Shown: positions 15,161 to 22,637, counted from the stretch's first letter. The stretch: 22,637 bases of DNA from Muribaculaceae bacterium (GCA_009775265.1 VSPG01000033.1:1-22637), one strand, 5' to 3'. Notes: generated by a model from the letters alone, not told the origin. A program made the numbers and translations.

Positions 15161-16179
15161 TATTCCAGAATCCCTTTTTCAGTCTGTACTACCGGCAGCA
15201 TCAGGCCGTCGGTAGCGTAGCCGAGCGTGTCGACGCATACCGAACGGCGGCCTATGGCACCGCTATGGCCGTCTACCGTTAGGGTGGCGTTGTGGTAGAA
15301 CAGGTAGTTCTTGCCTTTGAACTCAGCAATTCCCGGGTGTATGGTGAAACTGTTGGCCGCGCTGTCGGTGAGCATGCCGCGCGGTGTCCACGGGCCGTCC
15401 ATCGAGGGAGCGGTCGCATAGTCGATGCGTTCTTTTCCTGCGCCGTGTGCGGCATATGTCAGGTAATAGATGTCGCCGCGTTTGTGCAGCCACGGACCCT
15501 CTACATAGCCTGGAAGGTCGAGCACGCTTATCTCGCCGTCAAGGCTTGTCATGTCAGGTTTCAGGCGTGCGAGGAAGCATGTGCCGTTGCCCCAGCACAG
15601 CCATGCGCTGTCGCCTTCAATAAGCACCGTGGGGTCGATGTCGTTCCACCATCCGCGGGGGCCGTTGTCGGTCATGTCGTCCGACACGAGCGGGCGGCCT
15701 ATGGCATCGGTGAACGGGCCTGTGGGGCTGTCGGCCACAGCCACGCCGACGCATTTGCCGAGCGGGTCCTGTCCCTGTACGGTTGTGTAGAAATAATATT
15801 TATCGCCTTTCTTCACAACTTGCGACGCCCATGCTTCGCCTACGGCCCACTTGAAATCGGTGGGGCGCATTATGGGGCCGTGATCGGTCCATGTGTGCAT
15901 GTCGTCGGTGGAGTAGCACAGCCATTCCGTGATATTGAATTCTTTGCCGCCCGAGGCGCTGTCCTGGCCTGGATAATATTCGTCGTGGCCTACGTAGAGG
16001 TAAAGACGGTCGCCGTCGACGAGCGGTGCGGGGTCGGCCGTGAATTTGTCGCGTACGAGCGGATTGCCGCTGTAGGTGAAAGTCTTTGTGTCGGCGGTTT
16101 TTTCCTCAGTGGTTTTTGAGCCTCCGCAGGCTGCCGCGAGCAGTGGAAGCAGCAGGAGGATGCAGGATGAATGTTTCAT
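15160..16179 (-). CDS. GH43 family glycosidase, lipoprotein
   Basis: This 339-residue five-bladed beta-propeller hydrolase probably acts as an alpha-L-arabinofuranosidase or beta-xylosidase. The three catalytic positions of GH43 are present: Asp49 in FTADPAP (general base), Asp182 in NDIDPTV (pKa modulator) and Glu227 in YVEGPW (general acid). The signal peptide ends in LLAAAC with a probable lipidated Cys18 followed by a Ser/Thr/Lys/Glu-rich tether, so it should be anchored in the outer membrane. It lacks the carbohydrate-binding module of the neighbouring paralogue, with which it shares the TADPAP, DIDPTV and EGPW blocks. It starts 5 nt after the stop of that gene. Linkage specificity cannot be read from the sequence. 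Confidence 0.92.
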   Translation of the reverse strand: MKHSSCILLLLPLLAAACGGSKTTEEKTADTKTFTYSGNPLVRDKFTADPAPLVDGDRLYLYVGHDEYYPGQDSASGGKEFNITEWLCYSTDDMHTWTDHGPIMRPTDFKWAVGEAWASQVVKKGDKYYFYTTVQGQDPLGKCVGVAVADSPTGPFTDAIGRPLVSDDMTDNGPRGWWNDIDPTVLIEGDSAWLCWGNGTCFLARLKPDMTSLDGEISVLDLPGYVEGPWLHKRGDIYYLTYAAHGAGKERIDYATAPSMDGPWTPRGMLTDSAANSFTIHPGIAEFKGKNYLFYHNATLTVDGHSGAIGRRSVCVDTLGYATDGLMLPVVQTEKGILE

Positions 16180-16184
16180 GGTGT

Positions 16185-17528
16185 TTACTTGAACGACCAG
16201 CGGTCGAGTTTGAAAAGGTTTTTCTTCTGTATGTCACGTCCGCGGAACACGAGGTACAGGTCGTGCACGCCTTTTAGTCCTTTTACGGGTGTGGTGAAGC
16301 GCTGCATCTCGTCTTTTGTGCATCCCACTTCCACTATGCCGGCGAGAGGTCCGTCGGGCGAATCGGTGCGTATTTCGATATTTCCGCCGTAGAGGTGCGA
16401 CATGGCGTCAATGCTGAATTCCTTTGCGCCTTTGCCGAAGTCGACACCGCGTAGCATTATGTATTCGCTGTCGTCGATGTCTGTTACGAGCTGGTTCCAT
16501 GCTCCGCGTGCCCACGGGTTGGCTGGCTCTGTCTTAAGTCCGTAGCCCCATGCCATTGTTTCGGCTTCCACTTCGCGGTAGGGGCTGAACGGCTCGATTT
16601 GTTCCAGCTTGCATTCGAGGAAGTAGGGCAGCTCGCGTATGGTGCCGTCGGGGTTGTATTCCATCTCCGCTGCCGACACCGAGCGGCGCTCGGCATGGCG
16701 GCTCTCGGAGAGGCGGAACACATCGTAGTTCAGGCCGAAGCAGTAGCTCTTGCCCTTGTAGTCGATGATGCCGGGGTGATTTCCGCGTGTGCGGGGTGTG
16801 TGGTCCATTATGTGGCCGGCGTATTTCCACGGCCCGAGCGGCGAATCGCTCATGGCATAGCCGATGCCCTCCGGGCAGCATGTAGAGGCGAAAGCGAGGT
16901 AGTAATGGTCGCCGTGCTTGTACATCCACGGCCCTTCCTGATAGTCTTTGATTTTGGGGAATTGGATGATTTCGCCGTCGTAGGAAATCATGTCACGGTT
17001 CAGCTTCACACCGTACAGGTTCGGGTTGCCCCAGTACATGTAGGCCTGTCCGTCGTCGTCCACCCACACGGTGGGGTCGATGTCATCCCAGTGTTCCTTC
17101 TGCCACACGAGCGGTTTGCCGATAGGGTCTGTGAACGGGCCGTAAGGCGAGTCGGCCACAAGCACGCCTATGCCATGGCCGTGTATGGGGCAGTACATGT
17201 ACCACTTGCCGTCACGTTCCACCACTTGCTCAGCCCAGGCGCCGTTGTTTCCGTCATACCATTTGAAGTCTTTTAGCGATGCCACTGCGCCGCGGTCCTG
17301 CCAGTTCACCATGTCGGTAGAGGTGTACAGGAGCCAGTCACGCATCACGAATCCCTCAGCGTTGTCCTCGTCGTGGGTGGTGTAGAGATAGATGGTGTCG
17401 TTCACAACCACAGGCGCCGGGTCGGCGGTGTATTTCGTCTGCACAAGAGGCATGTTGAGCTGCGCTGTCGCATTGATTGCGAGCGATGCTGCGGCGAGCA
17501 TGGTAATAGTAAGGTGTCTTTTGTCCAT
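16185..17528 (-). CDS. GH43 family glycosidase with C-terminal CBM6
   Basis: This 447-residue secreted enzyme has a GH43 beta-propeller (about 28-315) with catalytic Asp36 (YTADPAP), Asp151 (DDIDPTVW) and Glu198 (YQEGPW), then a CBM6-like beta-sandwich (about 318-447) beginning REVEAETMAWGYG and ending LYLVFRG...FKLDRWSF. It probably cleaves arabinosyl or xylosyl linkages. The start MDKRHLTIT is chosen because it begins the signal peptide (cleavage near ATAQ, residue 23); an in-frame ATG 8 codons upstream overlaps the predicted -7 promoter element. It is the first gene of a three-gene unit with the GH43 lipoprotein and FKBP. There is no lipobox, so it is periplasmic or secreted. Confidence 0.93.
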   Translation of the reverse strand: MDKRHLTITMLAAASLAINATAQLNMPLVQTKYTADPAPVVVNDTIYLYTTHDEDNAEGFVMRDWLLYTSTDMVNWQDRGAVASLKDFKWYDGNNGAWAEQVVERDGKWYMYCPIHGHGIGVLVADSPYGPFTDPIGKPLVWQKEHWDDIDPTVWVDDDGQAYMYWGNPNLYGVKLNRDMISYDGEIIQFPKIKDYQEGPWMYKHGDHYYLAFASTCCPEGIGYAMSDSPLGPWKYAGHIMDHTPRTRGNHPGIIDYKGKSYCFGLNYDVFRLSESRHAERRSVSAAEMEYNPDGTIRELPYFLECKLEQIEPFSPYREVEAETMAWGYGLKTEPANPWARGAWNQLVTDIDDSEYIMLRGVDFGKGAKEFSIDAMSHLYGGNIEIRTDSPDGPLAGIVEVGCTKDEMQRFTTPVKGLKGVHDLYLVFRGRDIQKKNLFKLDRWSFK

Positions 17529-17534
17529 TGTTGA

Positions 17535-17559
17535 TTTTGTGAAATGATTCACAAAATTA
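17535..17559 (-). promoter_or_regulatory. GH43 operon promoter overlapped by a perfect palindrome
   Basis: TAATTTTG on the minus strand (17552-17559) is the -7 element, with no clear -33 TTTG. A perfect inverted repeat with 9-nt arms TTTTGTGAA/TTCACAAAA and a 4-nt centre covers 17535-17556, spanning the predicted start site near 17548 and half of the -7 element. This is where a repressor operator would lie; as RNA it could also form a 5'-end hairpin. Confidence 0.6.
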
Positions 17560-17583
17560 ACGAATAATGGTGTGAAAATCCAT

Positions 17584-17612
17584 CGCCGGCGTAACTAAAA
17601 GTTTCGCCGGCG
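17584..17612 (-). terminator. Hairpin terminator after the AI-2E family gene
   Basis: Arms of 12 nt pair with a single T-T mismatch around an AAA/TTT loop: seven GC-rich pairs plus the end pair (CGCCGGCG type), then AACT/AGTT. It begins 3 nt past the stop codon of the AI-2E family gene on the minus strand. The downstream T run is short (GGATTTTC), so termination may be only moderate. Confidence 0.65.
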
Positions 17613-17614
17613 TA

Positions 17615-18712
17615 TCATACGGGCCGCTGCGACTCCATTTCGTCGATGCTTTCGCCCAGAATGTAGTGGCGGTAGTATGTGATGGCCACTGTGGTGAGTG
17701 GCAAGGCAAGAATCACCCCGAGAATACCCAGCAATGTGCCCCACACCGACAGGGACAGCAATATCACAGCCGGGTCGAGATTCATGGATTTGCTCATGAT
17801 GCGCGGTGTCAGCCACAGATCGGAGAAACTTTGGGTGATGGCGTATGTAGCGACGCATTTTAGCCATAAAGGCCAGAAATCCATGTTTCCTATGTCGAGC
17901 GACATCACGATGCATACGAGAGTTACGGGGATGATGGTGAGATACACCGCATACGGCACCATGAACATCACCCCGCACAGCAGCCCCCATGCCATGGGCA
18001 ACGGAAGCCCTGCGAGATAGAACCCCGTGCAGTACATCACGGCAGCGATGGCGGCTATTAGCGCCTGGGTGCGGAAATAACGCTTCATTGTCCGGCTGAC
18101 GTTGGTTATTATCGGGTTGCTGATGCCGCGGTATTTAGGGGGCACCATATTGCGCAGTCCCTGCATTATGCCGGGGTAATTTATCATTATGAAAAGGACG
18201 TAAAGCAGAACTACTCCCCATTCCACAAGGCCGCCTATGGCGTCAAGGCCCCCCGACATAAACTTTATTGCAGAGTTGAGCGCATGCTGCGTCTCGCTGT
18301 CGTTGAGCAGGCGTCCGATGCTGTGCAGGTCTATGTTGGTGTGCAGAAACCGGTGCACGGCGTCAGGCAGGAACGGCAGCGAATCGGTGCTGTCGGCATA
18401 TCGGTGTATCAGCTCGCCCAGTTTGTGGCAGTCGTCTATGGCTTTCGGCAGGAATGCCGCAGTGATGCCGCCTGCTACCGCCGTGATTTCTGCAATGGTG
18501 AGCAGAACAGGCACTATCCTGCGGCGCATGCGCGTCACGCGTATATTCCATTGCACCAGCGGCTCTGCCATGTAGGCTATCAGGCAGCCCACACAGAATG
18601 GCAGAAGGGCGTCGCGCAGATAATATATGAGCCCGAACACGCCTGCGGCCACTATGGCCGAGAAGCAGATGCGGACAGTGCGGTCGAACGTGAAAGTTTT
18701 CTTTGCCGGCAT
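17615..18712 (-). CDS. AI-2E / PerM family membrane transporter
   Basis: This 365-residue polytopic membrane protein belongs to the AI-2E transporter family (PF01594, formerly UPF0118). Seven to eight hydrophobic segments are visible. An N-terminal pair (about 13-50) is followed by a soluble periplasmic-type stretch (residues about 85-135), then VVLLYVLFIMINYPG, and the family's C-terminal PRIMSKSMNLDPAVILLSLSVWGTLLGILGVILALPL. Members export small molecules or ions; the AI-2 label rests on one E. coli member and should not be assumed. The start codon lies directly next to the T run of an upstream terminator, and no other in-frame Met occurs before residue 48, so the start is fixed but the promoter is unclear. 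Confidence 0.9.
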   Translation of the reverse strand: MPAKKTFTFDRTVRICFSAIVAAGVFGLIYYLRDALLPFCVGCLIAYMAEPLVQWNIRVTRMRRRIVPVLLTIAEITAVAGGITAAFLPKAIDDCHKLGELIHRYADSTDSLPFLPDAVHRFLHTNIDLHSIGRLLNDSETQHALNSAIKFMSGGLDAIGGLVEWGVVLLYVLFIMINYPGIMQGLRNMVPPKYRGISNPIITNVSRTMKRYFRTQALIAAIAAVMYCTGFYLAGLPLPMAWGLLCGVMFMVPYAVYLTIIPVTLVCIVMSLDIGNMDFWPLWLKCVATYAITQSFSDLWLTPRIMSKSMNLDPAVILLSLSVWGTLLGILGVILALPLTTVAITYYRHYILGESIDEMESQRPV

Positions 18713-18762
18713 AAAAAAGTGTTTTGCCTGTGATGAATAATCTTACACAGGTAAAACACTTT
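18713..18762 (-). terminator. Strong intrinsic terminator after the metallophosphoesterase gene
   Basis: Arms of 17 nt (18746-18762 and 18716-18732) pair completely apart from one G-U, around a 13-nt loop, and run into six T residues on the minus strand. It lies 18 nt past the stop of the metallophosphoesterase gene and its T run ends exactly at the base before the AI-2E family start codon. Confidence 0.92.
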
Positions 18763-18780
18763 ATAGCGGGTGTTGGTTTT

Positions 18781-20610
18781 TCAGCGGCGGCAGACTCTGA
18801 ACACTGTCCCTTCTATGAGCGAGACATACACGTCGCCTGTGTGCGGGTCTATGTCAATGCCGTTGATTTCGCTCACTCCGAGAGGCAGAGCCCACAGTAC
18901 ACGCTGTTCGTCGGGGTCGACAGCCGTCAGTATGCCTCGGCGCGAGCCTGCGTACACCACGCCGTCGCGTTCGGCCACGATGCACGGCGCGTGGTCGTAG
19001 CCCAGTCCCATGTCGACAGTCCATAGTTCGCGGAAGTCGGGCGAGGTGGCATCAACGGCCACGAGTTCGCCGTCCATCGTTTTTGCGTAGACACGCGTTC
19101 CGTCTTCGCTTCGGCCGAGGCTCTCGCGGTAGCGGTGGCTGTTGTTGCGCCATAGTGTCTGTCCCGTGGTGCGGTCGATGGCAGTCATGTATCGGTCGGG
19201 AGCCACGACAATCACTTTGTCCGGGGTGACTGCGGGAACCACGTTTCCTGGTCCGAGCATGTTGGCGTTTTTGCCGTTGTTCCATGCCCAGCGCAGACGT
19301 CCCGTACGGGCATCGATGCAGCGCAGATAGGTGTCCCATGCGCCGAAAACGAGGTCGTTGCCGTCAAGCACGGCGGCGGCCTGGCAGTAGTTGAACAGAG
19401 AGTCGTAGCTCCACACAAGTCGGCCGTCGGGACGCCGTCGTTCGAAACGCTTGTAGGCGCCGGTGAGCAAATCGCCAGTGGCAGGGTCGGTGATTCCGTC
19501 GGCCACATAAGGGCCTTCGCGCGACGGCAGAGTCTTCACGATGCGTCCCGTGGCGGCGTCTGCTATTGTTATGCCCGTTGCCGTCGGCACCGCCACTCGT
19601 TTTTTCGCGAGCGGCACAGGGCGTCCGAACAAGGACGCTCCGGTGGCGATGCTCCATGCCGGTGTGCCGTCATTTTTGTCGATGGCGCGCGCCTGGCCCA
19701 GTGAATTGCCGAAATATATCCGCTCGTCGTCGATGCCTATGCGGGTGAATATCGACGCGCTGTCGGTCCATAGCTTGCGCACTTCGAAACCTTCCGGCTG
19801 TTGCCAGACCGCGTTTTGGTCGCTGACGTCGGTGTTTTCATGTGTTGTGGCGAAAGCCAGCATCGGCACAGGGTCGTGGCCTATGCTCTTGTCGTAGACG
19901 TGCACCCAGTCGGGCGTCACTTCTACTATGGCGTAGCCGAATGTGCCGTCGCGCATGTCGAGAGCCCGTGTCATCACCGCCGGAATACCCCCGGCCCGGT
20001 AGGCCTGCCATGAGTGGTAGTGGCCGTTTATGTGGCCGATGACGGGATACTGCTGAAGCAGCTGCACGTATTCGCGCCAGTTGTCAAGGTCGTTTTCTTG
20101 CAAAGGATAGTGGTTGAACGACAGCACGCGCCGGCCTTTGTCGGCGGCTTTCTGCAGTTCTGCGCGCAGCCAGTGAAGGTCCTCCCGCTTGATATGTCCG
20201 TCGCCCATTTTCATGTATGGACCGCAGTTTATGCCCACTATTACGAGCGAGTCCGGGCCTGCGGTGGCGATAAAACGGTCGTTGCCCCACGTGTCCTTGA
20301 ATGTTTTTGTGGCGCTTTGGCTCCAGTTGTTCTCATGGTTGCCGGGCAGTACGGCAAGTGGTTTCGAAATACCGTCGAGAATCTCTTTTACATTGAGGAG
20401 CTGTTCGTCAGAACCCTCGTTGGAGATGTCGCCGTTCACCACCACGTAGTCAAACTCTCCGTGGTTTATTTCTTCAACTGCGAGACGCAGTTGGCGGTCG
20501 TTTTCGTTGCCGGGTATTACATGCAGGTCGCTGAGCACTGCTATGCGCTGTGCGCCGGCTCCGAGAGTGAAGGCCGCGCAGCAAAGGGATATTATAAACG
20601 TCTTTTTCAT
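18781..20610 (-). CDS. Exported metallophosphoesterase with C-terminal PQQ-like beta-propeller
   Basis: This 609-residue, two-domain protein has a signal peptide (about residues 1-20, ending GAGAQ). The calcineurin-like phosphoesterase domain (about 22-265) keeps all metal-binding blocks: D28-x-H30 in SDLH, GD (60-61), GNHE (90-93), H167 in NHYPL and GHYH (196-199). From about 280 to the end, repeated beta-propeller blades with the PQQ/WD-like pattern follow (for example AIDKNDGTPAWS, CIDARTGRLRW, AIDRTTGQTLW, VDATSPDFRELW, AVDPDEQRVLW). It should cleave a phosphoester in the periplasm or at the surface, with the propeller as a binding platform; the substrate is unknown. It is flanked by terminators on both sides, so its transcription unit is uncertain. 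Confidence 0.9.
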   Translation of the reverse strand: MKKTFIISLCCAAFTLGAGAQRIAVLSDLHVIPGNENDRQLRLAVEEINHGEFDYVVVNGDISNEGSDEQLLNVKEILDGISKPLAVLPGNHENNWSQSATKTFKDTWGNDRFIATAGPDSLVIVGINCGPYMKMGDGHIKREDLHWLRAELQKAADKGRRVLSFNHYPLQENDLDNWREYVQLLQQYPVIGHINGHYHSWQAYRAGGIPAVMTRALDMRDGTFGYAIVEVTPDWVHVYDKSIGHDPVPMLAFATTHENTDVSDQNAVWQQPEGFEVRKLWTDSASIFTRIGIDDERIYFGNSLGQARAIDKNDGTPAWSIATGASLFGRPVPLAKKRVAVPTATGITIADAATGRIVKTLPSREGPYVADGITDPATGDLLTGAYKRFERRRPDGRLVWSYDSLFNYCQAAAVLDGNDLVFGAWDTYLRCIDARTGRLRWAWNNGKNANMLGPGNVVPAVTPDKVIVVAPDRYMTAIDRTTGQTLWRNNSHRYRESLGRSEDGTRVYAKTMDGELVAVDATSPDFRELWTVDMGLGYDHAPCIVAERDGVVYAGSRRGILTAVDPDEQRVLWALPLGVSEINGIDIDPHTGDVYVSLIEGTVFRVCRR

Positions 20611-20621
20611 GGTATGGTATT

Positions 20622-20665
20622 AAAAAATACAGCTGCCCGCACGCCCTGAAGCGTGCATGCAGCTG
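20622..20665 (-). terminator. Intrinsic terminator after rpmH
   Basis: On the minus strand CAGCTGCATGCACGC (20651-20665) pairs with GCGTGCGGGCAGCTG (20630-20644) with one mismatch and one wobble over a 6-nt loop, followed by TATTTTTT. It ends 11 nt before the metallophosphoesterase start codon. Confidence 0.9.
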
Positions 20666-20693
20666 CTGCGCATAATGAATGTCTGTGGCGCAA

Positions 20694-20849
20694 TTACTTG
20701 CTGCCGATGCTGTCGCTCACGGTAAGGCGCTTGCGACCTTTTGCGCGACGACGGGCGAGAACTTTGCGGCCGTCGGCGGTGGACATTCTTTCGCGGAAGC
20801 CGTGCTTGTTCACGCGCTTGCGGTTGTGGGGTTGATAAGTACGTTTCAT
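20694..20849 (-). CDS. rpmH: 50S ribosomal protein L34
   Basis: This 51-residue very basic protein begins MKRTYQPHNRKRVNKHGFRERM, the invariant L34 start (MKRTYQP...KRxxxHGFRxRM), followed by STADGRKVLARRRAKGRKRL, which also matches the family; a short Ser-rich tail follows. L34 is a component of the large ribosomal subunit. The gene stands alone between its own strong promoter and a strong terminator, without the dnaA or rnpA neighbours common in other phyla. Confidence 0.98.
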   Translation of the reverse strand: MKRTYQPHNRKRVNKHGFRERMSTADGRKVLARRRAKGRKRLTVSDSIGSK

Positions 20850-20896
20850 TTCCGTATATTGAGTTTTTATTTGTTGCTATTCGTCAATTCGGGAGG

Positions 20897-20928
20897 CAAA
20901 GTTAATAAAGATTTTTGACATGGCAAAA
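20897..20928 (-). promoter_or_regulatory. rpmH promoter
   Basis: TTTTG (20924-20928) and TAACTTTG (20897-20904) on the minus strand are separated by 19 nt, a full match to the Bacteroidota consensus. The start near 20893 gives a 5' leader of about 44 nt. Confidence 0.82.
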
Positions 20929-21001
20929 TAAAATGTCAAGTCCTGATGAAAAATCAAATCAAAATGTATGTTTCGGCGGTAATGCCATATGGGTCGGGGT
21001 G

Positions 21002-22312
21002 TTATTCGGACGGAATGTTTTCTTTGTCTATGGCGTCGAACAGCTTCACGGCGTCGAGGTAGCGCAGCATGCCTTCGGCCACGCGCCGGGCGTCCTGCAT
21101 GGCATGCACCACAGTGGCGGGGCGGTCTGTGACGTCGCCTCCGGCAAACACGCCTTTGCGTGTCGTCATTCCATAGGGCATGTCGCGTGTTATCACATAG
21201 CCTTTCTCGTTCACCTCGATGCCTTCCGTCGTGCTCACGATACGGCTTGCGGGAGCGCTGCCCACGGCCATTATAACTTTGTCGGCGGCTACCGACACTT
21301 CGCCGTCAGGAGTATTGAGTATCAGTTCGTCAAGAATTCCTTCCGTGTCGTGAATTGACTTTATGGATGTGTTCCAGCGGAACCGGACACCTTCCGTCAC
21401 GGCGTCGTCGTATTCGGCGCGCAGCGCAGCCATGCTGTTTATGTCGCGGTGGTACAGCACCGTCACTTCCGATGCCCCGAGGCGCACTGCGGTGCGGGCG
21501 GCATCCATGGCTGTGTTGCCGCATCCCACCACATACACCTTGTCGCCTTCTCTCACGGGCACTTCGTCGCGGCCTATGTAGCCTTCGCGCCATAGGCTCA
21601 CGCGACGCAGGAAATACAGCGCGTAGCGCACGCCCCACAGGCCTCCGCCAGGCAGCTCGAGACGCTTTGGCTTTCCTGTGCCTGTGCCCATGAATATGGC
21701 GTCGAACCCTCGGGCGAACAAGTCGTCGATGGTAAGGTCGCGTCCCACGGTGGTATTGCACCGTATTGTCACCCCGAGCTGCTCTATCTTGGCGATTTCC
21801 TTGCGCACGACCTCTTTCGGCAGGCGGTACTCGGGGATGCCGAACATCAGCACACCTCCCGCTTCGCGCTCCATCTCGAATATTTCCACGGCCACGCCTT
21901 TTCGGGCCAGTTCGCCTGCAATGGTGAGCCCCGCAGGTCCGCTGCCTATTACGGCCACACGTCCGCGGTCCTTCTGTACTATGCTCTCTCGAGTGAGCGA
22001 CATGTCGCTGTCGAAGTCCGATACGAAGCGCTCAAGCTTGCCTATGTTTATATGGGAACCTTGTTTTCCGAGCACACAATGGCCTTCGCACTGGCGTTCG
22101 TGCGCGCACACACGGCCGCATACGGCCGGCAGGTTACTGCGCAGGTTTATTATGGACATGGCGTTGCCCATGTTGCCCATCGACAGTTCGTGTATCCATG
22201 CGGGAATATCGTTGCTTATGGGGCAGCCTTTGCGGCATTGCGGCACTTTACAGTTGAGGCAGCGCTTTGCTTCGCGTATGGCCTCTGCCATTGTATAGTC
22301 TTTGTTTTCCAT
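21002..22312 (-). CDS. gltD: GltD-type NAD(P)-dependent oxidoreductase (glutamate synthase small-subunit family)
   Basis: This 436-residue flavoprotein has an N-terminal iron-sulfur domain with two Cys sets (C18, C21, C26, C30 in CLNCKVPQCRKGC and C65, C69, C75, C79 in CGRVCAHERQCEGHC), an FAD site VIGSGPAGL (121-129), the linker GGVLMFGIPEYRLPK, an NAD(P) site VVGCGNTAMD (261-270) and a C-terminal FAD-contact block GVFAGGDV. The family includes the glutamate synthase small subunit, archaeal-type homotetrameric GltA and NfnB/SudA of ferredoxin:NADP oxidoreductases. No large subunit or NfnA partner lies next to it, and the length is short for GltD (about 470), so it could be a stand-alone enzyme. 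The exact reaction is unresolved. Confidence 0.88.
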   Translation of the reverse strand: MENKDYTMAEAIREAKRCLNCKVPQCRKGCPISNDIPAWIHELSMGNMGNAMSIINLRSNLPAVCGRVCAHERQCEGHCVLGKQGSHINIGKLERFVSDFDSDMSLTRESIVQKDRGRVAVIGSGPAGLTIAGELARKGVAVEIFEMEREAGGVLMFGIPEYRLPKEVVRKEIAKIEQLGVTIRCNTTVGRDLTIDDLFARGFDAIFMGTGTGKPKRLELPGGGLWGVRYALYFLRRVSLWREGYIGRDEVPVREGDKVYVVGCGNTAMDAARTAVRLGASEVTVLYHRDINSMAALRAEYDDAVTEGVRFRWNTSIKSIHDTEGILDELILNTPDGEVSVAADKVIMAVGSAPASRIVSTTEGIEVNEKGYVITRDMPYGMTTRKGVFAGGDVTDRPATVVHAMQDARRVAEGMLRYLDAVKLFDAIDKENIPSE

Positions 22313-22337
22313 TCTGCTCGGATAATGTTTCAGCCTG

Positions 22338-22345
22338 CAAAATTA
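22338..22345 (-). promoter_or_regulatory. Candidate -7 element of the gltD-like gene
   Basis: TAATTTTG on the minus strand lies 25 nt upstream of the gltD-like ATG; transcription would start near 22334. No TTTG is found 19-20 nt upstream, so the -33 element is weak. Confidence 0.5.
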
Positions 22346-22388
22346 CTATAAATCTTGGTTAAGAGGCCCGGCCCGTGTCCGTTTTTCC

Positions 22389-22637
22389 TTATTTTTCTGC
22401 CGCAGGCTCGTCGTGGGCCAGGGTATGGACGGACAGGAACGGGTGGCCGGCCACGCCGAAGCAGATGGTGTCCTCATTTCCGTTGGTTTCACAAAGGCAG
22501 CGGAATAATCCGTCGGTGATGAAATATATGTGGCTTGATTTTGAACCCTGTTTTACAAGAAACGCGAGTTCGGGATAAGGAACGCCATGAAACAATTGAA
22601 TCGGCAGCTTGAAAAAGTTGCCGATTCTTTTGGTAGC
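22389..22637 (-). CDS. Partial, truncated Crp/Fnr-like cyclic nucleotide-binding domain protein
   Basis: The frame is open from the window edge to a TAA at 22389, giving the last 82 residues of a protein that starts outside the window. LVKQGSKSSHIYFITDGLFRC followed by NGNEDTICFGVAGHPFLSVHTL matches the first half of a cNMP-binding beta-roll as found in Bacteroidota Crp-like regulators. It then stops at HDEPAAEK, before the second half of the roll, the C-helix and the DNA-binding helix-turn-helix. No other frame downstream continues the domain. It is either a decayed regulator or a stand-alone truncated domain. The short ORF beginning at TTG (22595) is only part of this frame. Confidence 0.55.
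   Translation of the reverse strand, partial: ATKRIGNFFKLPIQLFHGVPYPELAFLVKQGSKSSHIYFITDGLFRCLCETNGNEDTICFGVAGHPFLSVHTLAHDEPAAEK

Noticed and set aside
20850..21001. A gene or terminator between rpmH and the gltD-like gene
   Set aside because: Only the rpmH promoter is clear. A weak GGC/GCC hairpin just after the gltD-like stop is too short to call a terminator.

Overview
The window looks like a chromosomal segment from a gut-type Bacteroidota bacterium, probably order Bacteroidales and plausibly Muribaculaceae-like. The reasons are repeated promoters of the Bacteroidota type (a TTTG-like -33 element and a TAnnTTTG -7 element), several DUF and glycosidase families typical of that group, weak Shine-Dalgarno sequences, and a fairly GC-rich coding style. 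There is no rRNA, CRISPR array, insertion sequence or phage gene.

Layout. A minus-strand tRNA-Gly(GCC) with its own promoter opens the window. Next is a minus-strand operon nnr - DUF4831 - cls (NAD(P)H-hydrate repair, an exported protein of unknown role, cardiolipin synthase). Upstream of it is a minus-strand methionine operon metY - metX - hom, which makes homocysteine by direct sulfhydrylation. The roughly 500 bp upstream of metY hold the most interesting element in the window: a 19-codon ORF with six Met codons, followed by an intrinsic terminator whose left arm can instead pair with the end of that ORF. This is the architecture of a ribosome-mediated transcription attenuator that senses methionine.

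On the plus strand, after a 37-codon remnant of a small multidrug resistance (SMR) gene, comes a four-gene translationally coupled operon: a lipoprotein binding protein, a FecCD permease, an ABC ATPase and a Cys-rich DUF2284 protein, most likely importing a metal chelate or corrinoid. It runs convergently into a minus-strand pair, a GH95 alpha-L-fucosidase and a small membrane protein with a PH-like domain. Further right on the minus strand are GH43-CBM6, GH43 lipoprotein and FKBP (one operon with an operator-like palindrome at its promoter), an AI-2E/PerM-type membrane protein, an exported metallophosphoesterase/beta-propeller protein, ribosomal protein L34 (rpmH), a GltD-type oxidoreductase, and a truncated cyclic-nucleotide-binding domain at the edge.

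How the genes work together. The hom, metX and metY products convert aspartate semialdehyde to homoserine, O-acetylhomoserine and then homocysteine, and the leader would tie their transcription to methionyl-tRNA supply. The glycosidases suggest trimming of fucose- and arabinose- or xylose-containing glycans in or at the cell envelope, but there is no SusC/SusD pair here. All functional calls rest on motif reading; no database search was run.
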